From positions 1 to 6,018 of the forward strand of contig MHDY01000089.1 of NCBI GenBank assembly GCA_001803705.1: 6,018 nt of DNA, read 5' to 3'. Position numbers and translations under genes: made by a program. The notes beneath the pieces were generated by a model. The model ran no database searches, was not told the DNA's origin, and was given only the letters and a program-made list of their open reading frames with translations. Source of the DNA: Nitrospirae bacterium GWC2_56_14. Its GTDB lineage: Bacteria; Nitrospirota; UBA9217. Positions 1 to 5,348 of this stretch are shown piece by piece. Within the stretch, counting starts at the first letter, position 1; the number at the start of each line of letters is the position of its first letter.

Positions 1-168
1 CCGCAAAGCGCATTCTACAGCGCCGAGTTAAAAGAGTGGGTCCTGTTGTACGATGACGTGCGCAACGCCGATTCACCGGAACAGACGTTGCTCGATTTCA
101 TGCAGAGCACGTACGAAGCAGGGGCCGATCTGGCAGGATGGGACCGCACGGCATTGGAGCGGAGCTAA
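1..168 (+). CDS. C-terminal fragment of a DUF5996-family protein (partial, 5' end outside window)
   Basis: Reading frame 1 is open from the first base to a TAA at 166-168, giving 55 residues of a C-terminus. It starts PQSAFYSAELKEW and ends in a GWDRTALE motif followed by RS. The blocks FYS-x-EL-x-EW, a short LLYDDVR segment, then DFMQSTYEAGADLAGWDR match from memory the closing part of DUF5996 proteins, which are roughly 300 residues long with no established biochemical function. The gene must begin well upstream of this window, so neither its start nor its promoter can be judged. It converges with the small exported-protein gene on the opposite strand, leaving 57 bases (169-225) in which I see no convincing terminator hairpin. 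The frame is clear. The family name rests on recognising the terminal motif only. Confidence 0.75.
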   Translation, partial: PQSAFYSAELKEWVLLYDDVRNADSPEQTLLDFMQSTYEAGADLAGWDRTALERS

Positions 169-225
169 ATGTTCCTGTGCGGCTATTCGGCGAGGAATCC
201 AAAGCGCCCACGGGGACGGGTGCGA

Positions 226-639
226 TCATCGGTGAAAGCTGATGCGGCTGACGCTGCTGGCAGGGATTCGGTAGGCTCCGTACCCCGTGTCGCCGAAAAA
301 CATGGAATCTTTGTTGACCTTGAGCTGGACCCGGCTGCCGGTGGCCTGCACCAGGTCTGCCGGCACGTCGCTCCCGCTCACCGGGCCAAAGTGTATCTCC
401 CTGATGTTGCGGAAATATATCGACACCTCTCCCTCGCCCCGCTTCCCCTTCACGAACAGGTTGCCGTCCAGGGAAAAGCGGCTCAGTTCCGACGACACCC
501 CCGAACGATCGACGAGGGTCACCCTGAAGTTCTGATCCGTCTTCGGAATTTCCCCCTCCGGGGTTCCCCCCAGGTTTCCCATTCCCATCAGCAGGCAGGC
601 CGCCAGAACCGCAAGAACAGCTGTCAGTAAGCCTCTCAT
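226..639 (-). CDS. Small exported protein of unknown function, Geobacter-type
   Basis: This 137-residue protein starts at the ATG at 639-637. An in-frame ATG 11 codons upstream (672) is rejected because the sequence AAGGAGAGACGGT sits directly before 639 as a good Shine-Dalgarno. Residues 2-19 form an N-terminal export signal with one Arg and a Leu/Ala core. L12-A13-A14-C15 fits a lipobox, but the residues after the Cys (LLMGMG) are hydrophobic, which is unusual for a lipoprotein, so a plain secreted or anchored form is also possible. The mature part contains NLGGTPEGEIPK (22-33), then short beta-rich stretches: FRVTLVD (38-44), ELSRFSLDGNLFVKG (51-65), EVSIYFRNIREIHF (71-84) and a similar YRIPASSVSRISF (123-135). 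The last two look like two copies of one strand-turn-strand motif. No catalytic motif is seen. The function is unknown. Location in the envelope is inferred from the signal. Confidence 0.8.
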   Translation of the reverse strand: MRGLLTAVLAVLAACLLMGMGNLGGTPEGEIPKTDQNFRVTLVDRSGVSSELSRFSLDGNLFVKGKRGEGEVSIYFRNIREIHFGPVSGSDVPADLVQATGSRVQLKVNKDSMFFGDTGYGAYRIPASSVSRISFHR

Positions 640-667
640 ACCGTCTCTCCTTTCGGGATACGCTAAC

Positions 668-695
668 AGCATAGCATCTCGTGGTGCAAAGTAAA
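668..695 (-). promoter_or_regulatory. Candidate sigma-70 promoter for the exported-protein gene
   Basis: Read on the - strand, TTTACT (695-690) and TATGCT (673-668) are separated by 16 bases. Each matches 4 of 6 consensus positions. The -10 lies about 30 bases upstream of the ATG at 639, leaving room for the leader and the AAGGAGAG ribosome site. It is a weak to moderate match found by eye. Confidence 0.4.
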
Positions 696-793
696 TTGCC
701 CGCGCACCGCCTCACGTCGGACCCTCCATATAGATACAGTGTTGCAATGAAAGCGAGCCCGCTGTTTAAAAGATTATAAATTTCACTCGCCCT

Positions 794-821
794 TTGACAT
801 CTCGACGACGGATGATTTAAT
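794..821 (+). promoter_or_regulatory. Sigma-70-like promoter for the 17-codon unit
   Basis: A perfect -35 TTGACA (794-799) is followed after 16 bases by TTTAAT (816-821), one mismatch from the -10 consensus. Initiation would be expected near 828, about 30 bases upstream of the small ATG at 861. A second perfect -10 hexamer, TATAAT at 835-840, lies just downstream. The only hexamer at the right distance from it (ATGATT, 812-817) is a poor -35, so the TTGACA/TTTAAT pair is preferred. Confidence 0.55.
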
Positions 822-860
822 GAACACATGCCCTTATAATTGTAGAGAAGGAGGTCAAAC

Positions 861-914
861 ATGAAAAGGTTTGTAGTTCTTATCTCCAGATACGGAAAGG
901 GACAGGCTGCGTGA
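861..914 (+). CDS. Putative 17-residue peptide ORF with full expression signals
   Basis: ATG at 861 opens 17 codons, MKRFVVLISRYGKGQAA, to TGA at 912-914. The sequence AAGGAGGT (848-855) ends 5 bases before the ATG and is essentially the ideal Shine-Dalgarno. A sigma-70-like promoter lies at 794-821, and a strong hairpin terminator starts inside the last codons at 897. The whole unit from expected transcript start to terminator is about 100 bases. The peptide is short and basic with a hydrophobic run (FVVLI). It is too short for a membrane span and I do not recognise it. It could be a small protein, the leader of a small RNA, or a decayed gene start. It is not an obvious attenuator, because the next gene on this strand begins only at 1449 with an opposing gene between. 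Confidence 0.4.
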   Translation: MKRFVVLISRYGKGQAA

Positions 915-927
915 CCGCCTGTCCCTT
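897..927 (+). terminator. Bidirectional-looking intrinsic terminator
   Basis: AAGGGACAGGC (897-907) pairs perfectly with GCCTGTCCCTT (917-927), an 11-bp stem with a 9-base loop. On the + strand it is followed by CTTTCG, a short and imperfect T-rich tail. On the - strand the tail is TTCCGT. It ends the 17-codon unit, whose stop codon lies in the loop. It also sits 14 bases past the stop of the - strand gene ending at 941, so it may serve both. Confidence 0.75.
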
Positions 928-940
928 CTTTCGTCCCAAG

Positions 941-1177
941 CTATGAGTCGTCACGTACCCTTGTCATGATCCTCCCTGTTTCGTTCGTTACCATGGATAT
1001 ATCCTCCCTCCCCCATGAATCAAGGCTGCCGTCGTCCAGTTTCACCTGAACCGTATTCCCCTCATAGGTGCAACCCATTGAATGGCCAGTCATGCCCGTC
1101 CTGGTATTCCGCAGCGTCACGTTCTCTTCGCGCTGTTCGGTCAGGTAGCAGATCCTTTCATATTCCGAGTATCCCAT
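941..1177 (-). CDS. Hypothetical 78-residue protein
   Basis: The start is the ATG at 1177-1175, preceded by AAAGGAGG with 7 bases of spacing. The frame is open upstream to 1252, but nothing there has a comparable ribosome site. The product starts MGYSEYERICYLTEQREENV and ends RIMTRVRDDS. It is acidic-to-neutral, soluble, has no signal or membrane segment, and carries two Cys (residues 10 and 36). The central part, with V-T-L-R-N-T (20-25), NTVQVKLDDGS and SWGREDISMV, alternates hydrophobic and polar residues around Gly/Asp turns. This suggests a small beta-barrel of the SH3 or Tudor type, a shape inference only. I do not recognise a family. The gene stands alone, divergent from the sugar dehydrogenase gene, and appears to end at the hairpin at 897-927. 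Confidence 0.7.
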   Translation of the reverse strand: MGYSEYERICYLTEQREENVTLRNTRTGMTGHSMGCTYEGNTVQVKLDDGSLDSWGREDISMVTNETGRIMTRVRDDS

Positions 1178-1448
1178 GATGTGCCTCCTTTCCGTTCTCT
1201 CCTTTAATGATACTGTAGCACAATGAAAACGAAAATCAAATAAACTTTTCAATCGGCATCTGCCGGGCCTCTGCAGGCATTCTCAAAAAATTCGCAGAAT
1301 CCTGTTTTCAAAAAGGCGACCGTGCCGATGGCGTTTCCCTTTTCCCCGGCAGCCTCCGTACGTGCCTTCCGGCCCATTGCTGATACACTGGAAGATGATT
1401 GCATCCTCTGCCACGGTGTCCGCCGCTGCACAGCCTCAGGAGGTATCG
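1178..1448. other. Divergent intergenic spacer, 271 bases
   Basis: This spacer separates the divergently transcribed 78-residue gene and the sugar dehydrogenase gene. The left end holds the candidate - strand promoter. On the + strand a possible extended -10 (TG at 1381-1382, hexamer TACACT at 1384-1389) lies about 60 bases before the dehydrogenase start, but no good -35 is found at the right distance. No RNA gene, repeat or convincing small ORF is seen. Frames open across its right half are extensions or shadows of the dehydrogenase gene. Confidence 0.5.
1212..1239 (-). promoter_or_regulatory. Candidate promoter for the 78-residue gene
   Basis: On the - strand, TTGATT (1239-1234) and TACAGT (1217-1212) are 16 bases apart, each matching 4 of 6 consensus positions and lying in an AT-rich patch. 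The -10 lies about 35 bases upstream of the start codon at 1177. This was found by eye. Confidence 0.4.
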
Positions 1449-2582
<1,134 letters not shown>

Positions 2583-2601
2583 GTACGGAATGACCCGGGA
2601 A

Positions 2602-3072
2602 CTACTCTTCCTCCAGACGGGGAGGCTTGGCGAGCCGTTGCCGGTATTCGGTGAAATCGGGGAGAACTTTTTCGTATTCCGTGGCCATGAAGGGGGAGGA
2701 AAGAAGAAAATCGGCGGTAGCGAGGTTGCTGGCCACCGGGATGTTCCAGAGCACCGCTATCCGCAGCAGGGCCTTCACATCCGGATCGTGTGGCTGGGGC
2801 TCCAGCGGGTCCCAGAAAAAGATGATGAAGTTGATCTCTCCTTCCGCTATCTTCGCCCCGATCTGTTGATCCCCACCCAGCGGGCCGCTCTGCAGCTTCG
2901 TCACCGGCAGCGCCAGCAACTCCTCCAGGAGCGCCCCGGTGGTGCCGGTAGCGTACAGTTCGTGCCGGGACAGAGCCTCCCGGTGGGTTTCGACCCATTC
3001 GAGAAGGTCCGCCTTCTTGTTGTCATGGGCAACGAGGGCAATGTGTTTGCGGCCAGGCATACTCACTTTCAT
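2602..3072 (-). CDS. mgsA: Methylglyoxal synthase
   Basis: This 156-residue cytoplasmic enzyme converts dihydroxyacetone phosphate to methylglyoxal and phosphate (EC 4.2.3.3), a bypass of lower glycolysis that relieves sugar-phosphate build-up. Length and motifs match E. coli MgsA (152 residues). RKHIALVAHDNKK gives His16, Asp17 and Lys20 (E. coli H19, D20, K23). ATGTTG (41-46) is the phosphate-binding loop. SGPLGGDQQ gives the catalytic Asp68 (D71). FFWDPL gives Asp88 (D91), and PHDPDVKALLR gives His95, Asp96 and Asp98 (H98, D99, D101). All key residues are intact. The start at 3072 overlaps the upstream peptidase stop as ATGA, with only a weak purine-rich ribosome site (GGGGGAAGAG), so translation is probably coupled. 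ATG codon 5 is an alternative start. An acidic PPRLEEE tail closes the protein. Confidence 0.96.
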   Translation of the reverse strand: MKVSMPGRKHIALVAHDNKKADLLEWVETHREALSRHELYATGTTGALLEELLALPVTKLQSGPLGGDQQIGAKIAEGEINFIIFFWDPLEPQPHDPDVKALLRIAVLWNIPVASNLATADFLLSSPFMATEYEKVLPDFTEYRQRLAKPPRLEEE

Positions 3073-4205
3073 GTCAGCTCTTCCCCCTGTCTGCCGTTTT
3101 CAAGAATAAGCGCCACCACCCAACGGGCCAGCAGGGCGAGCTGGTCGAGGGACATCCGCTCCCCCGTCGTGTGCACCGCTTCGTAGCCGCAGCTGAGTAC
3201 GATAGAGGGCAACCCCTTGCTGTTGAAGATGTTGGCGTCGGACCCTCCCCCGGTCGCTTTGAACCGGACGGAGACTCCTATCCTTCGCGCGGCCCGGGCG
3301 GCATGGATTGCGGCCGGAGCGTCCTCCGGAAGATTATACGCCTGGTAACATGCCGTTTCGGTTATATCCACCGTGCCGCCGTAATCGGCGGCAGCCCTTT
3401 CCAGCGCCTGCCGCATGGAATCCGCCTGCGCCCGCAGCTTGTCCGGCGTCAGCGAACGCGCCTCCGCCTCCAGTTCGCATCGGTCGGGAACGATATTGGT
3501 CGGAAACGACGCTGTGATCGATCCGACATTCGCCGTGGTTTCGGGGTCGATCCGCAGCAGCTTCATCCGGCCAACCGCCGCCGCGGCCATCTGGATGGCG
3601 GAAATCCCTTCCTCGGGCGCGAACCCCGCATGAGCCTTTTTTCCGTGGAACACGGCGCGTAACTTCACCTGTTCCGGCGCCTGCACGACGATTTCGCCCA
3701 CCGGACCGCTGGCATCCAGGATGAAGGCATAGGGAGCGGAAACCTGCCCCAGGTCGAAATGTGGGGAACCCACCAGCCCCAGTTCCTCGGCCACCGTGAA
3801 GACCAGCTCGATGGGAGGATGGGGAAGGTTCAGCTCCCGCAGCGACCTCACCCCTTCGAGGATTGCGGCAAGACCGGCGGCATCGTCGGCGCCGAGGACG
3901 GTCGTTCCGTCGCTGATAATGTAACCGCCCTCGATCCGGGGTGTGACCCCGGTTCCGGGGGTAACCCGGTCCATGTGGCAGGAGAACAGCACCGGCTCTC
4001 CTTCACCGGTTCCCGGAAGCCGGGCGAACAGGTTCCCGGCGGTCCCACCGATGTTCTCCCCGGCGTCGTCCTCCAGTACGGCGAACCCCAGCTCCGCCAG
4101 AAGTTCCTTCAGCTTGTCCGCCAGCAGGCGCTCCCGTTTCGGCTCCGAATCGGTGGCGCACAGGTCCATGAAGGTGGCGCAGAGGCGGTCGGTATGTATG
4201 GTCAT
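3069..4205 (-). CDS. M20-family metallopeptidase, PepT-like
   Basis: The 378-residue protein starts at ATG 4205, with AGGGAGC seven bases upstream. It has the two-zinc M20 exopeptidase architecture: a catalytic domain split by a dimerisation domain (about residues 180-290). Metal and catalytic residues are all visible. SCHMD gives His77 and Asp79, LGADDAAG gives the bridging Asp107, AEELGL gives general-base Glu140 and ligand Glu141, ILDASG gives Asp164, and AVHTTGERM gives His345. HAGFAPEEGISAI in the lid domain and the GGGSDANIF block fit the PepT-like branch of peptidase T homologues. It is likely a cytoplasmic di/tripeptidase or related hydrolase; substrate is not predictable. No signal peptide is seen. 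It is the first gene of a two-gene operon with mgsA. No clear promoter could be picked in the 100 bases upstream before the repeat island. Confidence 0.9.
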   Translation of the reverse strand: MTIHTDRLCATFMDLCATDSEPKRERLLADKLKELLAELGFAVLEDDAGENIGGTAGNLFARLPGTGEGEPVLFSCHMDRVTPGTGVTPRIEGGYIISDGTTVLGADDAAGLAAILEGVRSLRELNLPHPPIELVFTVAEELGLVGSPHFDLGQVSAPYAFILDASGPVGEIVVQAPEQVKLRAVFHGKKAHAGFAPEEGISAIQMAAAAVGRMKLLRIDPETTANVGSITASFPTNIVPDRCELEAEARSLTPDKLRAQADSMRQALERAAADYGGTVDITETACYQAYNLPEDAPAAIHAARAARRIGVSVRFKATGGGSDANIFNSKGLPSIVLSCGYEAVHTTGERMSLDQLALLARWVVALILENGRQGEELT

Positions 4206-4303
4206 GGGTCGGCTCCCTGTTCAGCATGTGCTTTCTGTGGCACAGTTTCGAGAGAACCTACCACACAAATGGTAAAAAGTGGAAGCCTGCTTCGCATAGA
4301 GCG

Positions 4304-4360
4304 GTTCTATGTTCTATGTTCTATGTTCTATGTTTCTTACCAATAACTTGAACATTGAAC
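4304..4360. repeat. Tandem GTTCTAT x4 with inverted heptamer partner
   Basis: Four perfect copies of GTTCTAT occupy 4304-4331, followed by a degenerate GTTTCTT (4332-4338). From 4345 the complementary sense appears: AACTTG, AACATTG, AAC. Copies three and four can pair with 4347-4360 at 6 of 7 and 5 of 7 positions, giving an imperfect hairpin with two unpaired outer copies on the left. The sequence is non-coding and directly readable. The biological role is unknown. Confidence 0.85.
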
Positions 4361-4381
4361 ATCCTGATTAGCATTGATCTT

Positions 4382-4420
4382 CCCCCCCACCCCGACCCTC
4401 CCCCGCCCGGGGGGAGGGAG
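4382..4420. repeat. C-run/G-run palindrome (REP-like)
   Basis: CCCTCCCCC (4396-4404) pairs perfectly with GGGGGAGGG (4410-4418) around a GCCCG loop, preceded by a run of C's and CCCCGACCC. The pattern resembles the intergenic C-rich/G-rich palindromes dispersed in many proteobacterial genomes. No T tract follows on either strand, so a terminator is unlikely. Confidence 0.7.
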
Positions 4421-4483
4421 AACAAGCAGCCACAACCCAAGGTTGTTCAAAAGCGGCCAGATCGTCGCACCCACATGAAACAG

Positions 4484-4558
4484 GTTCTACGTTCAATGTT
4501 CTACGTTCAACGTTTGCAAAGGCCTAAAACTTCGAACATAGAACCTTGAACTTTGAAC
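4484..4558. repeat. Heptad-phased imperfect hairpin
   Basis: The left arm is five head-to-tail heptamers: GTTCTAC, GTTCAAT, GTTCTAC, GTTCAAC, GTTTGCA (4484-4518). After GCAAAGGCCTA the right arm reads AAC-initiated heptamers: AACTTCG, AACATAG, AACCTTG, AACTTTG (4528-4555). Unit by unit the arms are complementary at 4-6 of 7 positions, with mismatches mostly in the last bases of each unit. The middle units GTTCTAC/ATAGAAC and GTTCAAT/CTTGAAC match at 6 of 7. It uses the same unit vocabulary as the array at 4304. Confidence 0.85.
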
Positions 4559-4636
4559 TCCCTTTAGGGACAATGGCGGCGAGATGGCTGCTTTTCAACA
4601 ACCGAAAGCAGCACCGTTTCTTTCGGCGGCAGATGC

Positions 4637-4645
4637 TGCTATGAT
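4637..4645 (+). promoter_or_regulatory. Extended -10 promoter for the 133-residue gene
   Basis: TGC followed by TATGAT (4640-4645) is an extended -10 element with 5 of 6 hexamer matches, about 34 bases upstream of the start codon at 4679. The expected -35 position (about 4617-4622, TTTCTT) is a poor match, which extended -10 promoters tolerate. Confidence 0.5.
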
Positions 4646-4678
4646 AGTTGCACGATTGCATGATGCAGGAGGACGTTC

Positions 4679-5080
4679 ATGGCAAAAAATCGGATACGCT
4701 TCACCATATCGAGCGGCAATGTGGAAAAATCCTTCAGCTGCGACAGCTACAAGTGGATTCACCACCTGGCAGTGAAGAAGCTGAAAGTCGATGAGCTGAA
4801 AGCGATTTACAACGGGAAATTTCCCCCCAGCAGGATGTTCATCCTCGACATGATCGAATTCCTGAGAAAGTCGGACGATCTTCTGGACAGGTTTCTGAAG
4901 AGCCGCGGCGGGCTCCTCGCGGACGACTTGCTGTCGATCGATCATGACGAAGTACGGCAGTTGCTGAAAAAAGAGTTTCCCGAACTGGTCGAGCAGTTCT
5001 CCACGGGCGGGACGAGGGTCATTAAACGGCGACAGAACGTGGACCTGACGCCGCTGGAGGGTATGGGGAAGAAAAAGTAG
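4679..5080 (+). CDS. Hypothetical 133-residue cytoplasmic protein
   Basis: ATG at 4679 follows AGGAGG (4667-4672) at 6 bases, and an extended -10 promoter lies just upstream, so the start is well supported. The product is basic at both ends (MAKNRIRF at the start, GMGKKK at the end), with no signal peptide or membrane segment. Residues 1-25 (RFTISSGNVEKSFSCDSYKW) look like two beta strands. Residues 27-95 are mainly helical with many Lys, Asp and Leu. A C-terminal segment TRVIKRRQNVDLTPLEGMG follows. Charged helices plus a lysine/arginine-rich tail could suit nucleic-acid or protein binding, but no known domain is recognised. It appears to be monocistronic. Its stop codon lies in the stem of a hairpin that looks like the terminator of the opposite strand, and its last 59 bases overlap the convergent membrane-protein frame. 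Confidence 0.8.
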   Translation: MAKNRIRFTISSGNVEKSFSCDSYKWIHHLAVKKLKVDELKAIYNGKFPPSRMFILDMIEFLRKSDDLLDRFLKSRGGLLADDLLSIDHDEVRQLLKKEFPELVEQFSTGGTRVIKRRQNVDLTPLEGMGKKK

Positions 5081-5291
5081 GGGCTGCGTCAACCCCTACC
5101 ACGATGGCAGCTACTGCCGGCTGCTCGGCTACCACGGAGGGATGCTCCGTCCCGCGTGCAAACCGGTACAGCAGGAATATCACCAGCAGCGCAATGATGA
5201 TGGCGACTGCTATCATCATCTGCCGCGAGGTGCCGGACCGTTCCGGCCGGTCTCCTTCGTTCGATCCCGGGGTGTTGTATATTTTGGGCAT
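5022..5291 (-). CDS. Small single-pass membrane protein (3' end uncertain)
   Basis: ATG at 5291 follows AGGAGG at 5 bases, a strong start. The 89-residue frame begins MPKIYNTPGSNEGDRPERSG, a polar segment, then one membrane span of about residues 25-42 (MMIAVAIIIALLVIFLLY), flanked by Arg on both sides. An Ala/Val-rich then Pro/Ser-rich tail follows. I recognise no family. It lies 57 bases behind the DUF2382 gene on the same strand, so the two are likely co-transcribed. The odd part is the end: the frame continues through the terminator at 5071-5099 (residues about 65-73) to a TAA at 5022, inside the convergent gene. A one-base shift near the end would instead stop at 5089, giving about 68 residues. 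The start and membrane span are trusted; the last 25 residues are doubtful. Confidence 0.6.
   Translation of the reverse strand: MPKIYNTPGSNEGDRPERSGTSRQMMIAVAIIIALLVIFLLYRFARGTEHPSVVAEQPAVAAIVVGVDAAPTFSSPYPPAASGPRSVAV
5071..5099 (-). terminator. Intrinsic terminator reading on the - strand
   Basis: On the - strand GTAGGGG (5099-5093) pairs perfectly with CCCCTAC (5083-5077) across a 9-base loop. TTTTTC follows at once (5076-5071). The + strand side has no T tract after the stem, so the signal belongs to transcripts coming from the DUF2382/membrane-protein pair. It overlaps the last codons and stop of the + strand gene ending at 5080. Confidence 0.7.
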
Positions 5292-5307
5292 GATTGCCTC
5301 CTGATGC

Positions 5308-5329
5308 GGCCGGGGGTGCCTCCCCGGCC
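5308..5329 (-). other. GC-rich hairpin between the two right-hand genes
   Basis: GGCCGGGG (5308-5315) pairs perfectly with CCCCGGCC (5322-5329) around a 6-base loop. It sits in the 57-base gap between the DUF2382 stop and the membrane-protein ribosome site, ending 5 bases before that site. No T tract follows, so it is more likely an mRNA processing, stability or translation-tuning element than a terminator. Confidence 0.6.
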
Positions 5330-5348
5330 ACTGTAGAGCGATGACGTG

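Larger units (their letters stand above)
4206..4678. other. 473-base non-coding repeat island
   Basis: No credible gene lies here. The stretch holds the upstream region of the peptidase gene (4206-4303), a first heptamer array with inverted partner (4304-4360), a C-run/G-run palindrome (4382-4420), a stretch with the phrase GGTTGTTCAAAAGCGGCCAG (4441-4460) that resembles a dispersed repeat I recall from related genomes, a second heptamer hairpin (4484-4558), and the promoter region of the + strand gene at 4679. An open frame at 4355-4549 crosses the repeats and has a proline/glycine-rich low-complexity translation. Confidence 0.8.

Noticed and set aside
169..225. Terminator between the DUF5996 fragment and the exported-protein gene
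   Set aside because: GCCCACG and CGGGTGC look complementary at a glance but have two mismatches, and no T tract follows.
98..862. 254-codon - strand open frame
   Set aside because: It covers the exported-protein gene in a different frame and runs through promoter-like AT-rich DNA. The composition is Arg/Gly/Pro-rich and no ribosome site supports the start.
1362..1448. Upstream ATG (1362) as start of the dehydrogenase
   Set aside because: It would place 29 extra residues before a clear signal peptide, and AGGAGGT sits immediately before ATG 1449.
3759..4346. 195-codon + strand open frame opposite the peptidase
   Set aside because: It is antisense to a gene with complete zinc-ligand motifs, and its end runs into the heptamer repeats. 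The translation has no recognisable domain.
4396..4418. C/G palindrome as a transcription terminator
   Set aside because: The stem is strong, but no T tract follows on either strand and neither neighbouring gene ends there.
4355..4549. 64-codon ORF in the repeat island
   Set aside because: It is made of repeat sequence and low-complexity Pro/Gly coding from the C/G palindrome. It has no ribosome site.
4304..4558. CRISPR-like array
   Set aside because: The units are 7 bases, tandem without spacers, and inverted in the second arm. There are no 25-40 base repeats or unique spacers and no cas genes.
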